Below, piece by piece: positions 18,267 through 26,643 of a DNA stretch of 64,000 nt. Within the stretch, counting starts at the first letter, position 1. The number at the start of each line of letters is the position of its first letter. The DNA is taken from assembly GCF_000308815.1 (NCBI RefSeq), contig NZ_BAFX01000075.1:124001-188000 (forward strand). Reading direction: 5' to 3'. The translations under genes were made by a program, and so were the position numbers. Under the pieces are notes generated by a model. The model was not told the DNA's origin. It did no database searches and worked only from the letters and a program-made list of their open reading frames with translations. Origin of the DNA: Nocardia concava NBRC 100430. Its GTDB lineage: Bacteria > Actinomycetota > Actinomycetes > Mycobacteriales > Mycobacteriaceae.

Positions 18267-19145
18267 ATGTCGGTCAAACATCCCGTGGTCGCGATCACCG
18301 GGTCGTCCGGTGCGGGGACGACCAGCGTCACGCGAACCTTCCAGGAGATCTTCCGCCGCGAGGGAATCAACGCGGCCATCGTGGAAGGGGATTCGTTCCA
18401 TCGCTACGACCGCAACGAGATGAAGCTGGCCATGGCCGAGGCCGAACAGCAGCGCAATCTGACCTTCTCGCATTTCGGGCCGGAGGCGAATCTGCTCAGC
18501 GAGCTGGAAGCGCTGTTCCGCGAGTACGGGGAGACCGGGGTCGGCGCGGTGCGGCGGTATCTGCACGATGACGATGAGGCCAAACCCTTCGGACAGCCCG
18601 CGGGCACCTTCACACCGTGGGAGGAACTCGCGCCGGGCAGCGATCTGCTGTTCTACGAGGGCCTGCACGGCGCGGCGGTCGGCGAGGACGTCGATGTGGC
18701 GCGCTACGCGGATCTGCTGGTCGGCGTGGTGCCCATCATCAATCTGGAGTGGATTCAGAAGGTGCACCGCGACAAGACCGAACGCGGATACTCCAGCGAG
18801 GCCATCATCGACACCATCCTGCGGCGCATGCCCGACTATGTGAAGCACATCTGCCCGCAGTTCTCGCGGACGTATGTGAACTTCCAGCGGGTGCCGACGG
18901 TCGACACCTCGAATCCGTTCACCGCCCGGACCATTCCGACCGCGGACGAGAGCTTCGTGGTGATCCGCTTCGCCGATCCGAAGGTGATCGACTTCCCATA
19001 TCTGCTGTCCATGCTGCACGATTCGTTCATGTCACGGCCCAACAGCATCGTGGTGCCGGGCGGGAAGATGGATCTGGCCATGCAGCTGATCTTCACGCCG
19101 TTGATTCTGCGGCTGATGGACAAGCGGCCCAAACGATTGCGCTGA
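18267..19145 (+). CDS. prk: Phosphoribulokinase, bacterial class I
   Basis: 292 residues from the ATG at 18267 (GAGGAGG ribosome site). It phosphorylates ribulose-5-phosphate to RuBP, the RuBisCO substrate. The P-loop is GSSGAGTTS (12-20), with Thr in place of the usual Lys as in proteobacterial CbbP. Other features are EGDSFHRYDR (catalytic Asp), FYEGLHGAA and the KVHRDKTERGYSSE segment typical of the octameric, NADH-regulated class I enzyme. It is the last gene of the operon, 54 nt after fbp, and is followed by a hairpin at 19168-19197. Confidence 0.95.
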   Translation: MSVKHPVVAITGSSGAGTTSVTRTFQEIFRREGINAAIVEGDSFHRYDRNEMKLAMAEAEQQRNLTFSHFGPEANLLSELEALFREYGETGVGAVRRYLHDDDEAKPFGQPAGTFTPWEELAPGSDLLFYEGLHGAAVGEDVDVARYADLLVGVVPIINLEWIQKVHRDKTERGYSSEAIIDTILRRMPDYVKHICPQFSRTYVNFQRVPTVDTSNPFTARTIPTADESFVVIRFADPKVIDFPYLLSMLHDSFMSRPNSIVVPGGKMDLAMQLIFTPLILRLMDKRPKRLR

Positions 19146-19167
19146 GATCGCCTGTGGCGCAACAGAA

Positions 19168-19197
19168 ACGGCGGCCACCCCGAAGGGCGACCGCCGT
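19168..19197. terminator. Bidirectional hairpin between prk and the DUF308 gene
   Basis: ACGGCGG-C...G-CCGCCGT arms (8 bp plus partial extension) around a loop with CCCCGAAGGG lie in the gap between two convergent genes, so it could end both transcripts. Confidence 0.6.
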
Positions 19198-19232
19198 GGA
19201 TGGTTGTGGTGCGCCGTGAACCCCTCGAAGAC

Positions 19233-19820
19233 TCAGAGCCCCGCGGGAACATCCTTGGCGCGGCTCTTCACCGTGAAGGCCGTGATCACCTCGAAAACAC
19301 CGATGGCGATCAGCCAGCAGCCCACCACGATGACCAGTGCGCCGATGGAGCGGAAGGGCTCCACGATCAGCAGGCCACCACCGACGATGAGCAGAATGCC
19401 GAACAGGATCTGCCAGCCCCGGCCCGGCATCAGGGCATCGGACACCGCGGCCACCAGCACCGCGGTGCCGCGGAAGATCCAGGTGATGCCGATCCACAGG
19501 GCCAGCAGGCCGATGGCCTGGAACTCATTGCGGAAGCAGAAGAAACCCAGAATGAAGGACAGGATCGCGGTGATGAACGACAGCACCCGCATCCAGGCGC
19601 TGACGTGCAGACCGAAGGCCGCGATCAGCTGGAAGACACCGGACACGAGCAGGTAGATGCCGAAAAGGACGCCGGCGACGACCAGGGTGGGTCCCGGCCA
19701 CACCAGGATCAGGATGCCCAGCACCACCGAGAGCAGACCGGTGACCAGGATCGACTGCCACGCACTGCGGGCCAGTGCTTGAACCGGCCCCTCGTTAACT
19801 CCCTCTTTGCTGGTTGTCAT
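19233..19820 (-). CDS. HdeD/DUF308-family membrane protein
   Basis: 195 residues from the ATG at 19820. Six predicted membrane helices are arranged as three hairpins (SILVTGLLSVVLGILILVWP; VLFGIYLLVSGVFQLIAAF; WQILFGILLIVGGGLLIVEP), each ending with a Pro/Gly turn, as in HdeD and DUF308 proteins. E. coli HdeD is linked to acid resistance at high cell density; the actinobacterial members have no assigned function. The gene is monocistronic and convergent with the cbb operon. Confidence 0.8.
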   Translation of the reverse strand: MTTSKEGVNEGPVQALARSAWQSILVTGLLSVVLGILILVWPGPTLVVAGVLFGIYLLVSGVFQLIAAFGLHVSAWMRVLSFITAILSFILGFFCFRNEFQAIGLLALWIGITWIFRGTAVLVAAVSDALMPGRGWQILFGILLIVGGGLLIVEPFRSIGALVIVVGCWLIAIGVFEVITAFTVKSRAKDVPAGL

Positions 19821-19891
19821 GCAGGTCAGAATATGACCACTTAGGGCGAATTGCGCTTAATTAACCAAGTGTTGCGCGGCTGTGACGTGTC

Positions 19892-20611
19892 TCAATCCTC
19901 TTCCGCGGAAATCCGGACATTCCGCCGGACCCAGCGAATGTCCGCGCGCCAGGTATAGGCCGACACCAGCAGCGAGCCGACGAAGGCGGCATTGAGCATG
20001 TAGTAGCCGTCGATCACGAGTGACACCAGGCCGCCGATGAGCGCGCCCGCGGCGAACGAAAGATATTGCGTCGCATAGCCGAGCCAGTCGCGGGCCGTGC
20101 CGCCGCCGGCCACGTGCCGCTCGACGCCCTGAGCGAATTTCACCAGCGTGCCGGTGATGTAACTGACCGGGATGGACACCTCGCCGTTCTTCACGAACGA
20201 GGTATTGATCGAACCCATGCCGAAGGCCACGAAAAGAATCGGGGCCAGGCCGATCCCACGTTCCTCGAGGAACGCGTCGACGATGGCCGCACCCAGCAGC
20301 GCGCCCGTGGTGAGCATGGTCGCGCCGTGCGGGTGATTGGTCCACCAGAAGCGACGGCACAGCGAGGCCACGAAGACGCCCGCCAGGAAGCAGGCGATGA
20401 TCGCGAACGCGCCCAGCGCGAGAACGTGGTCACCGGCGAAGTTGCCCAGTACGGCGCGTTCGGTATTGCCGGTCATGAAGGTGACGAAGTAGCCCTCGGA
20501 GTGCGTGTACGCGGCCGCGCCGATGAATCCCGCCAGAACCGACAGCACCGCGGACAGTCGCATCTCGAGGTCCCAGAAGGGTTCGGGGTTCCGATTGCGT
20601 GTCGCAGTCAC
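19892..20611 (-). CDS. DUF1275 (YoaK-like) membrane protein
   Basis: 239 residues from a GTG at 20611. About six hydrophobic helices are visible. The diagnostic feature is the N-terminal GFIGAAAYTHSEGYFVTFMT followed by GNTERAVLG, matching the GxxDAxxxxxxxGxFxxxxTGN pattern of YoaK proteins. Function is unknown; relatives occur widely in actinobacteria and proteobacteria. It is divergent from the thiolase gene across 139 nt. Confidence 0.8.
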   Translation of the reverse strand: MTATRNRNPEPFWDLEMRLSAVLSVLAGFIGAAAYTHSEGYFVTFMTGNTERAVLGNFAGDHVLALGAFAIIACFLAGVFVASLCRRFWWTNHPHGATMLTTGALLGAAIVDAFLEERGIGLAPILFVAFGMGSINTSFVKNGEVSIPVSYITGTLVKFAQGVERHVAGGGTARDWLGYATQYLSFAAGALIGGLVSLVIDGYYMLNAAFVGSLLVSAYTWRADIRWVRRNVRISAEED

Positions 20612-20750
20612 AGCAACAGGCTAGCAACCTGAATCACGATGGCCGGGAGGTGAAAATCCGCGCGGCTGACGGCGTGCGCCACGGTGCGGTACAGTGCATA
20701 TGTTAACCGGAATTCGCGTCCGGTCCGTACAGTGGGAACTAGGAGAAGTC

Positions 20751-21917
20751 ATGACTTCCGCCGTCATCGTCGACGCCGTCCGCACCCCCTCCGGCAAGGG
20801 GAAAATCGGTGGCGGCCTGTCGGAAGTGCATCCGGCGACACTGCTGTCCGGGGTGCTGCAGAGCCTGGTCGAGCGCACCGGGATCGATCCGGCACTGGTC
20901 GATGATGTGATCGGCGGTTGCGTCACGCAGAGCGGTGAGCAGGCGTTCAATATCTCGCGTACCGCGGTGCTGGCGGCCGGATTTCCGGAGTCGGTACCCG
21001 CCACGACGGTGGATCGGCAGTGTGGATCCTCACAGCAGGCGGCGCATTTCGCGGCGCAGGGCGTGATCGCGGGGGCCTACGACATCGCCATCGCCTGCGG
21101 TGTGGAATCCATGTCGCGGGTGCCGATGTTCTCCAACGCCCAGGGCAAGGACGCCAACCGGGGGCCGATCGCGCACCGGTACCCGAACGGGCTTGTGCAG
21201 CAGGGTATTTCGGCCGAGGTGATCGCGGCCCGCTGGAAGTTCGACCGGGCGGCGCTGGACGAATTCGCGGCGCGATCGCACCAATTGGCCGCGGCCACCG
21301 CCGCATCCGGCGGCTTCGACAACGAATTGGTCGCCGCGGGCAGCCTCACCGCCGACGAGACCATCCGCCCCAGCACCACCGTCGAGGGCCTGGCCGGTCT
21401 GAAGCCCGCCTTCGTCGACGCCGAATTCAAGGCCCGCTTCCCGGAAATCGAGTGGTCCATCACCTCCGGCAACTCCTCGCCGCTGACCGACGGCGCCTCC
21501 GCCGCCCTCATCATGAGCGAGGAGAAGGCCGCCCAGCTGGGCCTGAAGCCCCGCGCCCGCTTCCACTCCTTCGCCGTCACCGGCGATGATCCGCTGCTCA
21601 TGCTCACCGCCGTCATCCCGGCGACCCGCAAGGTCCTCGCCCGAGCGGGCCTGTCCATCAACGACATCGACGCCTACGAGGTCAACGAGGCCTTCGCCCC
21701 CGTCCCCCTGGTCTGGGCCCACGAACTCGCCGCCGATCCGGCCAAACTCAACCCCCGCGGCGGCGCCATCGCCCTCGGCCACCCCCTCGGCGCCTCCGGC
21801 ACCCGCATCCTCACCACCATGCTCAACCACCTCGAGCAAACCGGCGGCCGCTACGGCCTCATGACCATGTGCGAAGCCGGCGGCCTCGCCAACGCCACCA
21901 TCATCGAACGCCTCTGA
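20751..21917 (+). CDS. Thiolase (acetyl-CoA acyltransferase)
   Basis: 388 residues from the ATG at 20751 (CTAGGAGAAGTC before it). Thiolases cleave 3-ketoacyl-CoA with CoA or run the reverse condensation. Acyl-accepting Cys91 is in DRQCGSSQQA; NEAFAP, the His-bearing GHPLGASGTR (near 345) and the second catalytic Cys374 (CEAGGLANAT) complete the site. The last motif has Ala where many thiolases have Gly (CxGGG). It is monocistronic, with two GTACAGTG direct repeats (20689-20696, 20727-20734) in its leader and a hairpin downstream. The chain-length or sterol specificity cannot be read. Confidence 0.9.
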   Translation: MTSAVIVDAVRTPSGKGKIGGGLSEVHPATLLSGVLQSLVERTGIDPALVDDVIGGCVTQSGEQAFNISRTAVLAAGFPESVPATTVDRQCGSSQQAAHFAAQGVIAGAYDIAIACGVESMSRVPMFSNAQGKDANRGPIAHRYPNGLVQQGISAEVIAARWKFDRAALDEFAARSHQLAAATAASGGFDNELVAAGSLTADETIRPSTTVEGLAGLKPAFVDAEFKARFPEIEWSITSGNSSPLTDGASAALIMSEEKAAQLGLKPRARFHSFAVTGDDPLLMLTAVIPATRKVLARAGLSINDIDAYEVNEAFAPVPLVWAHELAADPAKLNPRGGAIALGHPLGASGTRILTTMLNHLEQTGGRYGLMTMCEAGGLANATIIERL

Positions 21918-22005
21918 GGACTGCCGCCGCACTGCGGCGGTATCGGCAGTGCGGCGCACCGGCGCGAACTGGGGGTTCATGCGCCCGATCCGGGTCGGGA
22001 GGCGG

Positions 22006-22038
22006 CGGGTCCGGCGGCGTAGGGGGCCGCCGGACCCG
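22006..22038 (+). terminator. Strong GC hairpin after the thiolase
   Basis: 13-bp perfect arms (CGGGTCCGGCGGC at 22006-22018 and its complement at 22026-22038) around a 7-nt loop. It lies in the 334-nt gap 21918-22251, which otherwise shows no coding region. Confidence 0.7.
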
Positions 22039-22251
22039 GGAAGTCTTCGTAGTCCCACCGGCCGAGGAACCGGTCGAAGCCGCTCCTACGACAACATGAT
22101 CCGGAGCGGCGTCCGCGGCACGAGCGGTCGGCCCGAGCGACGTGAACGATCGCGGCGGGCCCGACTTCCTGCGGGAGAGTGCGGATTGTGTCGGGGTGCG
22201 GTTCTAAGCTGAGGTCGGTTGTGCGGCCGCGCGGGACGGGTGGGAGGCGTT

Positions 22252-23361
22252 GTGAAGGTTTCGTGGGATCAGGTTTTCGGGTGGCGGGTGCGGCGGCAGT
22301 TCGTGGAGCCGCGCACCAAGGGTGACGTTGTGGCCGTGGTCGAGCGGCTCTGCGGGGTGCAGGCGCAGGTCACCTCGGCGGCGGAAACGGCTGTGGCGCT
22401 GCGACGTTCGGCTGGAACGCCGGGAGCGGTCATGGAGGCGTTGGGGGAGGGGAAGCTGATGAAGACGTGGGCCATGCGGGGGACGCTGCATGCGCTCACG
22501 CCGGAGGTAGGGGCGGCGGCATTGTCCCTGATGGCGTCGGCGCGGACGTGGGAGAAACCGGCGTGGACCAAGGCTGCCGGGGCTACGCCGGAGGATGTCG
22601 CCGCGATGGTGAAGGCGGTCGGTGAGATTCTCGATGGCAGGGTGCTCACGCGCGACGAGTTGGTCGGGGAACTCATCGCCGAACCTCGGTTTCAGCCGTT
22701 GGAGGCGCATCTGAGGTCGGGGTGGGGGTCGATGCTCAAGCCGCTGGCCTGGCAGGGAGCCCTCTGCTACGGATCGAGTCGGGGTACCTCGGTCACGTTC
22801 AGCAATCCGGCCCATGTGATTCCCGGATGGTCCGGTATTCCGGATCCCGACACAGCTGCGCCGCTCGTCATTCGCACCTATCTGGGCGCGTACGGGCCCG
22901 CGACGCCCGAGATCTTCAACAACTGGCTGACGCGCGGCTTCCTGAGCAAAACGACTGTGCGGCGCTGGTTTTCGGCGCTGAGCGATGAGCTGACCGAGGT
23001 CGACGTCGAGGGGCGCACCGGCTTCTTCCTCACCGAACACCTCGACGAACTGCGGAAGATCAAGCCGTCCTCCGCGGTTCATCTCCTCGGCCAATTCGAC
23101 CAGTACGTCCTGGGACCCGGAACCGGCGACACCGCCTTGCTCCCGGGCGATCATCGCGCCAAGGTCAGCCGCACGGCGGGTTGGATCTCGCCGCTCGTTC
23201 TGGTCGGCGGTCGCATCGCCGGAACCTGGGACCTCGACAAGGGCGATCTGGTGGTCTCCATGTTCGACGGCGCACCGGTTCCGACCGCGCAGATCACCGC
23301 CGAGCTACCCCGCATCGCGGCGGCCACCGGCCAGCCGGTGCACGCCGTCCGCCCGGCCTGA
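22252..23361 (+). CDS. Winged-helix (HTH_42/AlkZ-like) DNA-binding protein
   Basis: 369 residues from the GTG at 22252 with GGGAGG five bases upstream. The family (formerly DUF1006) consists of tandem winged helices and includes the AlkZ/YcaQ DNA glycosylases that unhook interstrand crosslinks and remove bulky lesions. A QxQ-type motif occurs at the expected N-terminal place (LCGVQAQVTSA), followed by KTWAMRGTLHAL and a C-terminal GxWxxxxG-like strand (RIAGTWDLDKG). The QxQ motif supports glycosylase activity, but many actinobacterial paralogues are untested. It stands alone on the plus strand. Confidence 0.75.
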   Translation: MKVSWDQVFGWRVRRQFVEPRTKGDVVAVVERLCGVQAQVTSAAETAVALRRSAGTPGAVMEALGEGKLMKTWAMRGTLHALTPEVGAAALSLMASARTWEKPAWTKAAGATPEDVAAMVKAVGEILDGRVLTRDELVGELIAEPRFQPLEAHLRSGWGSMLKPLAWQGALCYGSSRGTSVTFSNPAHVIPGWSGIPDPDTAAPLVIRTYLGAYGPATPEIFNNWLTRGFLSKTTVRRWFSALSDELTEVDVEGRTGFFLTEHLDELRKIKPSSAVHLLGQFDQYVLGPGTGDTALLPGDHRAKVSRTAGWISPLVLVGGRIAGTWDLDKGDLVVSMFDGAPVPTAQITAELPRIAAATGQPVHAVRPA

Positions 23362-23379
23362 ACCGGTCGCAGGTCTTCT

Positions 23380-23856
23380 CTACGTACGGCTCGGCAGCAG
23401 GTCCGGATCGTGCGCGCCCGGGCCGAGTTGCAGGCGAAGGTCCTTCGCGGTGAGGTGATCGCCGCATTCCGAGCACACGGGCTGGACGGTCATGACGTGG
23501 TCGCAGGTCTTGTGGACGGCCTCGATCGGGGGACCGTCGGGGGCGGCCCATTCGTCACCCCATTGCCGCATGGCGGCCACGATCGTCCATAGCGAGCGCC
23601 CCTTGTCGGTGAGCACATAGTCGTAGCGAACCGGGTTCTCCTGATACGGGGTCTTCTCCAGGATGCCCTGCGCGACAAGGTGTTCCAGGCGTTGGGTGAG
23701 GACGTTGCGGGCGATGCCGAGCCGCGAGCGGAAGTCATCGAACCGGGTGACGCCGAAGAGCGCATCTCGGACGATCAGCAGGGTCCACCATTCACCCACC
23801 ACCTCCAGGCATTGGGCGATGGAGCAGTTCATGTCCTCGAAGCTGGTTCGCCGCAT
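23380..23856 (-). CDS. HxlR-family winged-helix regulator
   Basis: 158 residues from the ATG at 23856. The HxlR core is present: NCSIAQCLEVVGEWWTLLIV with Cys near the start, RFDDFRSRLGIARNVLTQRL and YDYVLTDKGR. After residue 120 the protein adds a Cys pair (VCSECGDHL) plus an upstream Cys, possibly a small metal-binding tail. HxlR proteins often sense aldehydes or redox state through Cys. It is divergent from an MFS exporter at 23957, with an inverted repeat at 23872-23888 between them, so it probably controls that exporter. Confidence 0.85.
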   Translation of the reverse strand: MRRTSFEDMNCSIAQCLEVVGEWWTLLIVRDALFGVTRFDDFRSRLGIARNVLTQRLEHLVAQGILEKTPYQENPVRYDYVLTDKGRSLWTIVAAMRQWGDEWAAPDGPPIEAVHKTCDHVMTVQPVCSECGDHLTAKDLRLQLGPGAHDPDLLPSRT

Positions 23857-23871
23857 ACACACAGCATAGTC

Positions 23872-23888
23872 AGTTGCTTCAAGAGACT
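23872..23888. promoter_or_regulatory. Candidate HxlR operator
   Basis: AGTTGCTT-C-AAGAGACT is a 17-bp dyad of form AGTnnCTT-n-AAGnnACT, close to the spaced dyads recognised by HxlR-type regulators, and sits just upstream of the regulator start in the divergent promoter. Confidence 0.55.
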
Positions 23889-23956
23889 CACTGACCTATG
23901 GTCGGTCTCATGAAGAAACTCACTGGGGTCGGTTGCCGGCCGGGCGGGGGAGATCG

Positions 23957-25360
23957 ATGAGTACCGCTGTCGTGCAAGAGGAACGGCGGGCTGTCGATCC
24001 GCGGTTGGTGCTGGGCATCGTCGCGGTGGCCGTGGTGCTGTCGAGCCTGGACCTGTTCATCGTGAATGTGGCACTGCCGCGGATCGCCGAGGATTTCTCC
24101 GGGGCGCGCATCGCGGGACTCTCGTGGGTGCTCAACGCGTATTCGATCGTCTACGCAGCCCTGCTCGTGCCCGCCGGGCGGCTCGGCGACCGGAACGGGA
24201 ACAAGACCACATTCCTGGCCGGGCTCGGCATCTTCGTGCTGGGGTCGGCGCTGTGCGCGGTCGCGTGGAATACCGGTGCGCTGGTGACCTTCCGGGTCGC
24301 CCAGGCGGCGGGCGCGGCACTGCTGACACCGTCCTCGCTGGGCCTGCTGATGGCGGCCACACCGCCCGAAAAGCGGGCCACGGCCGTGCGGCTCTGGGTC
24401 GCTTTCGGCGGGCTGGGTGCGGCGCTGGGGCCGGTGATCGGCGGCGTGCTCGTCGAATTCCATTGGCGCTGGGTGTTTCTGGTGAATGTGCCGATCGGCG
24501 TGATCGCGCTGGTGGTCGGTGTGCGGCTGCTGCCCAGGCCCGCCGGCTCGGGTGGCGCGCTGCCGGACGGGCTCGGGGCGCTGGCGCTGATCGCGTCGGT
24601 GGCTTCGCTGATCCTCGCGGTGGTCAAGGGGCCGGACTGGGGCTGGGGTTCAGTCGGCGTGATCGGCGCGTTCGCGGCGACGGTCGTGTTCGCGGTGGTG
24701 TTCGTGATCTCGTCGCGCCGCCATCACAGTCCGGTCGTGGATCCCGGATTGCTGCGGGTGCCGAATTTCGCTCTCATGATGGGCAATTCGCTGCTGTTCA
24801 ATGTCGCGTTCGCGGGGATGCTGCTCTCGGCGGTGCTGTGGATGCAGAGCGTGTGGGGGTGGTCGGCGCTGAAGACCGGACTGGCGATCGCTCCCGGTCC
24901 GCTGATGGTGCCGTTCGTCGCGGTGTCGGCGGGCAAGCTCATCGCCCGGGTGGGCGCCGGGCCGGTGCTGGCGCTGGGTGGAGTCTCGTTCGCGGCCGGA
25001 CTCGTGTGGTGGGCGCAGGCGATCACGCTGCAGCCGAACTACGCCGCCGGACTGCTCGGCGGCATGCTGGTGACCGGACTGGGCGTTGGTCTGACCATGC
25101 CGACCAGCGTCGCGGCGGGCACGGCGGGACTACCGCCGCAGCGATTCGCTACGGGATCGGCGGTGCTGAGCATGGCCCGGCAGATCGGCATGGCGGTGGG
25201 TGTGGCGGTATTCGTGGCGGTGCTGGGTTCCCCCGAAGGCCTGCACGCCACTCTCGAAGCGTTCCAACACGGTTGGTACGCCATTGTGGCCGCATCCGTG
25301 GTGGCGGGCGCGCTCGGCCTGGCCGCGCGAATGCCCAAGCCCGCACCGGTCTCCGGGTAG
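23957..25360 (+). CDS. MFS drug exporter, DHA2 type (paralogue of the one at 2.8 kb)
   Basis: 467 residues from the ATG at 23957 (GGCGGGGGAGATCG before it). The 14-helix DHA2 plan is apparent, with LSSLDLFIVNVALPRIAEDF in TM1, SWVLNAYSIVYAALLVPAGR after TM1-2 and GRLGDRNGNKTTF in loop 2/3. It shares long stretches with the exporter at 2827-4248 and lacks the large C-terminal loop seen in the pump at 9054-10820. The HxlR regulator divergent from it suggests induction by a reactive or redox-active compound, but the substrate is unknown. Confidence 0.85.
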   Translation: MSTAVVQEERRAVDPRLVLGIVAVAVVLSSLDLFIVNVALPRIAEDFSGARIAGLSWVLNAYSIVYAALLVPAGRLGDRNGNKTTFLAGLGIFVLGSALCAVAWNTGALVTFRVAQAAGAALLTPSSLGLLMAATPPEKRATAVRLWVAFGGLGAALGPVIGGVLVEFHWRWVFLVNVPIGVIALVVGVRLLPRPAGSGGALPDGLGALALIASVASLILAVVKGPDWGWGSVGVIGAFAATVVFAVVFVISSRRHHSPVVDPGLLRVPNFALMMGNSLLFNVAFAGMLLSAVLWMQSVWGWSALKTGLAIAPGPLMVPFVAVSAGKLIARVGAGPVLALGGVSFAAGLVWWAQAITLQPNYAAGLLGGMLVTGLGVGLTMPTSVAAGTAGLPPQRFATGSAVLSMARQIGMAVGVAVFVAVLGSPEGLHATLEAFQHGWYAIVAASVVAGALGLAARMPKPAPVSG

Positions 25361-25426
25361 CTTCTCAGGGGCGGTCTCAGGGGTTGTCCGGATGTTCGGC
25401 GCCCCGGCCGTCCCTACGGTCGGAGT

Positions 25427-26569
25427 ATGCGAATCGGGCTGATGGTGACAGCGCTGCTGACGGTCGGCGCGGCAGGCTGCGGGACGGTGAGCACCACGAC
25501 CCCGCAGCCGGTGTCCACCACCCCGATGGCGGTGTCGCCCAAACGAGTCGACCGAATCCGCACCGATATCGACAAGCTGGTGAGCGACGGAACCACCGGC
25601 GTGATCGCCACGCTCACCGAGAACGGCCAGACGGTAACCCTCACCGCCGGGGTCGCCGATCGCGCCACCAAGGCCCCCATCCCCATGGCCCCGCCGCAGC
25701 AGGTGCGGATCGGCAGCGTCTCCAAAACCTTTGCGGCGGCACTTATTCTGCAGCTGGTATCAGAGGGCAAGCTGCGCCTGGACGAGCCCGTCGACACCTA
25801 CCTCCCGGGCCTGCTGAACGGCAACGGCGTCGACGGCCGCCAGATCACCGTGCGACAGCTTCTCCAACACCGCAGCGGACTACCCGAACTCGCCGACGAT
25901 CCCGAACTCGACGAGGTCCGCGCGGCCACCGAGGGCCGCACCTTCACCCCGACCCAGGAGATCGCCATCGCGCTGCGCAAACCCGCGCAGTTCGCGCCGG
26001 GGGAGCGATTCCAGTACACCAACACCAACTTCATCGTCGCGGGCATGCTAATCGAAAAGTTGACCGGCAGAACCTATTCCGACGAACTAACCGGCCGCAT
26101 CACCACCCCGCTCCAACTCACCGACACCTACCTCCCCGCCCCCGGCGAGACCGGCATCCGCGGCCCCCACCCCGAGGGCTACACCCTCGTCGCCGGCATC
26201 CCCACCGACGTCACCCGCTCCGAACCGTCGGTGGCCTGGACCGCGGGCGGCCTGATCTCCACCGGCAACGACCTCAACCACTTCTTCCTGGCCCTGCTCT
26301 CCGGAACCATCGTCCCCGACCCCCAACTGCGCGAAATGCTGACAACCCTGCCCCGCTCCTCCGACAACCCCATCGAATACGGCCTGGGCATCGGCGGCGC
26401 CCAACTCTCCTGCGGCGCCCACTATTTCGGCCACGTAGGCGAGGTCTCCGGCTACCTCACCATTACCGGCGCCACCCGAGAAGGCCGCGCCGCCACCATC
26501 GCCCTAACCGATTCCCCCGAAAGAGACCCCGACATCCTCACCCTCCTCACCCACGCCCTCTGCCCGTAG
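25427..26569 (+). CDS. Beta-lactamase/D-Ala-D-Ala carboxypeptidase-fold serine hydrolase, lipoprotein
   Basis: 380 residues. A short signal peptide ends in a lipobox (GAAGC, Cys18), so the enzyme is probably anchored outside the membrane. The class C-like active site is present: SxxK at Ser97-Lys100 (GSVSK), YTN near residue 203 (RFQYTNTN), and an HVGEVSG segment in place of the KTG box. Relatives include R61-type carboxypeptidases, esterases and beta-lactamases; HxG third boxes are common in the esterase-like group, so beta-lactam hydrolysis is not assured. Starts 66 nt after the exporter gene and may be co-transcribed. Confidence 0.85.
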   Translation: MRIGLMVTALLTVGAAGCGTVSTTTPQPVSTTPMAVSPKRVDRIRTDIDKLVSDGTTGVIATLTENGQTVTLTAGVADRATKAPIPMAPPQQVRIGSVSKTFAAALILQLVSEGKLRLDEPVDTYLPGLLNGNGVDGRQITVRQLLQHRSGLPELADDPELDEVRAATEGRTFTPTQEIAIALRKPAQFAPGERFQYTNTNFIVAGMLIEKLTGRTYSDELTGRITTPLQLTDTYLPAPGETGIRGPHPEGYTLVAGIPTDVTRSEPSVAWTAGGLISTGNDLNHFFLALLSGTIVPDPQLREMLTTLPRSSDNPIEYGLGIGGAQLSCGAHYFGHVGEVSGYLTITGATREGRAATIALTDSPERDPDILTLLTHALCP

Positions 26570-26643
26570 CCCGGCGAGTATCAGGGGGGTGCGAAGTTCA
26601 AAAGGACGGGGTGCTCCCAGCGGTCACCGCACAAAATGCCCGC

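Noticed and set aside
20689..20734. GTACAGTG direct repeat upstream of the thiolase, considered as a regulator site
   Set aside because: TACAGT also fits a -10 hexamer, so the repeats may simply be promoter elements; no matching regulator gene is nearby.
23371..23386. AGGTCTTCTCTACGTA resembles the loop of palindromic repeat copy 2
   Set aside because: It lacks the GAGAATGCACTGG arms on either side, so it is at most a decayed remnant and could be chance.
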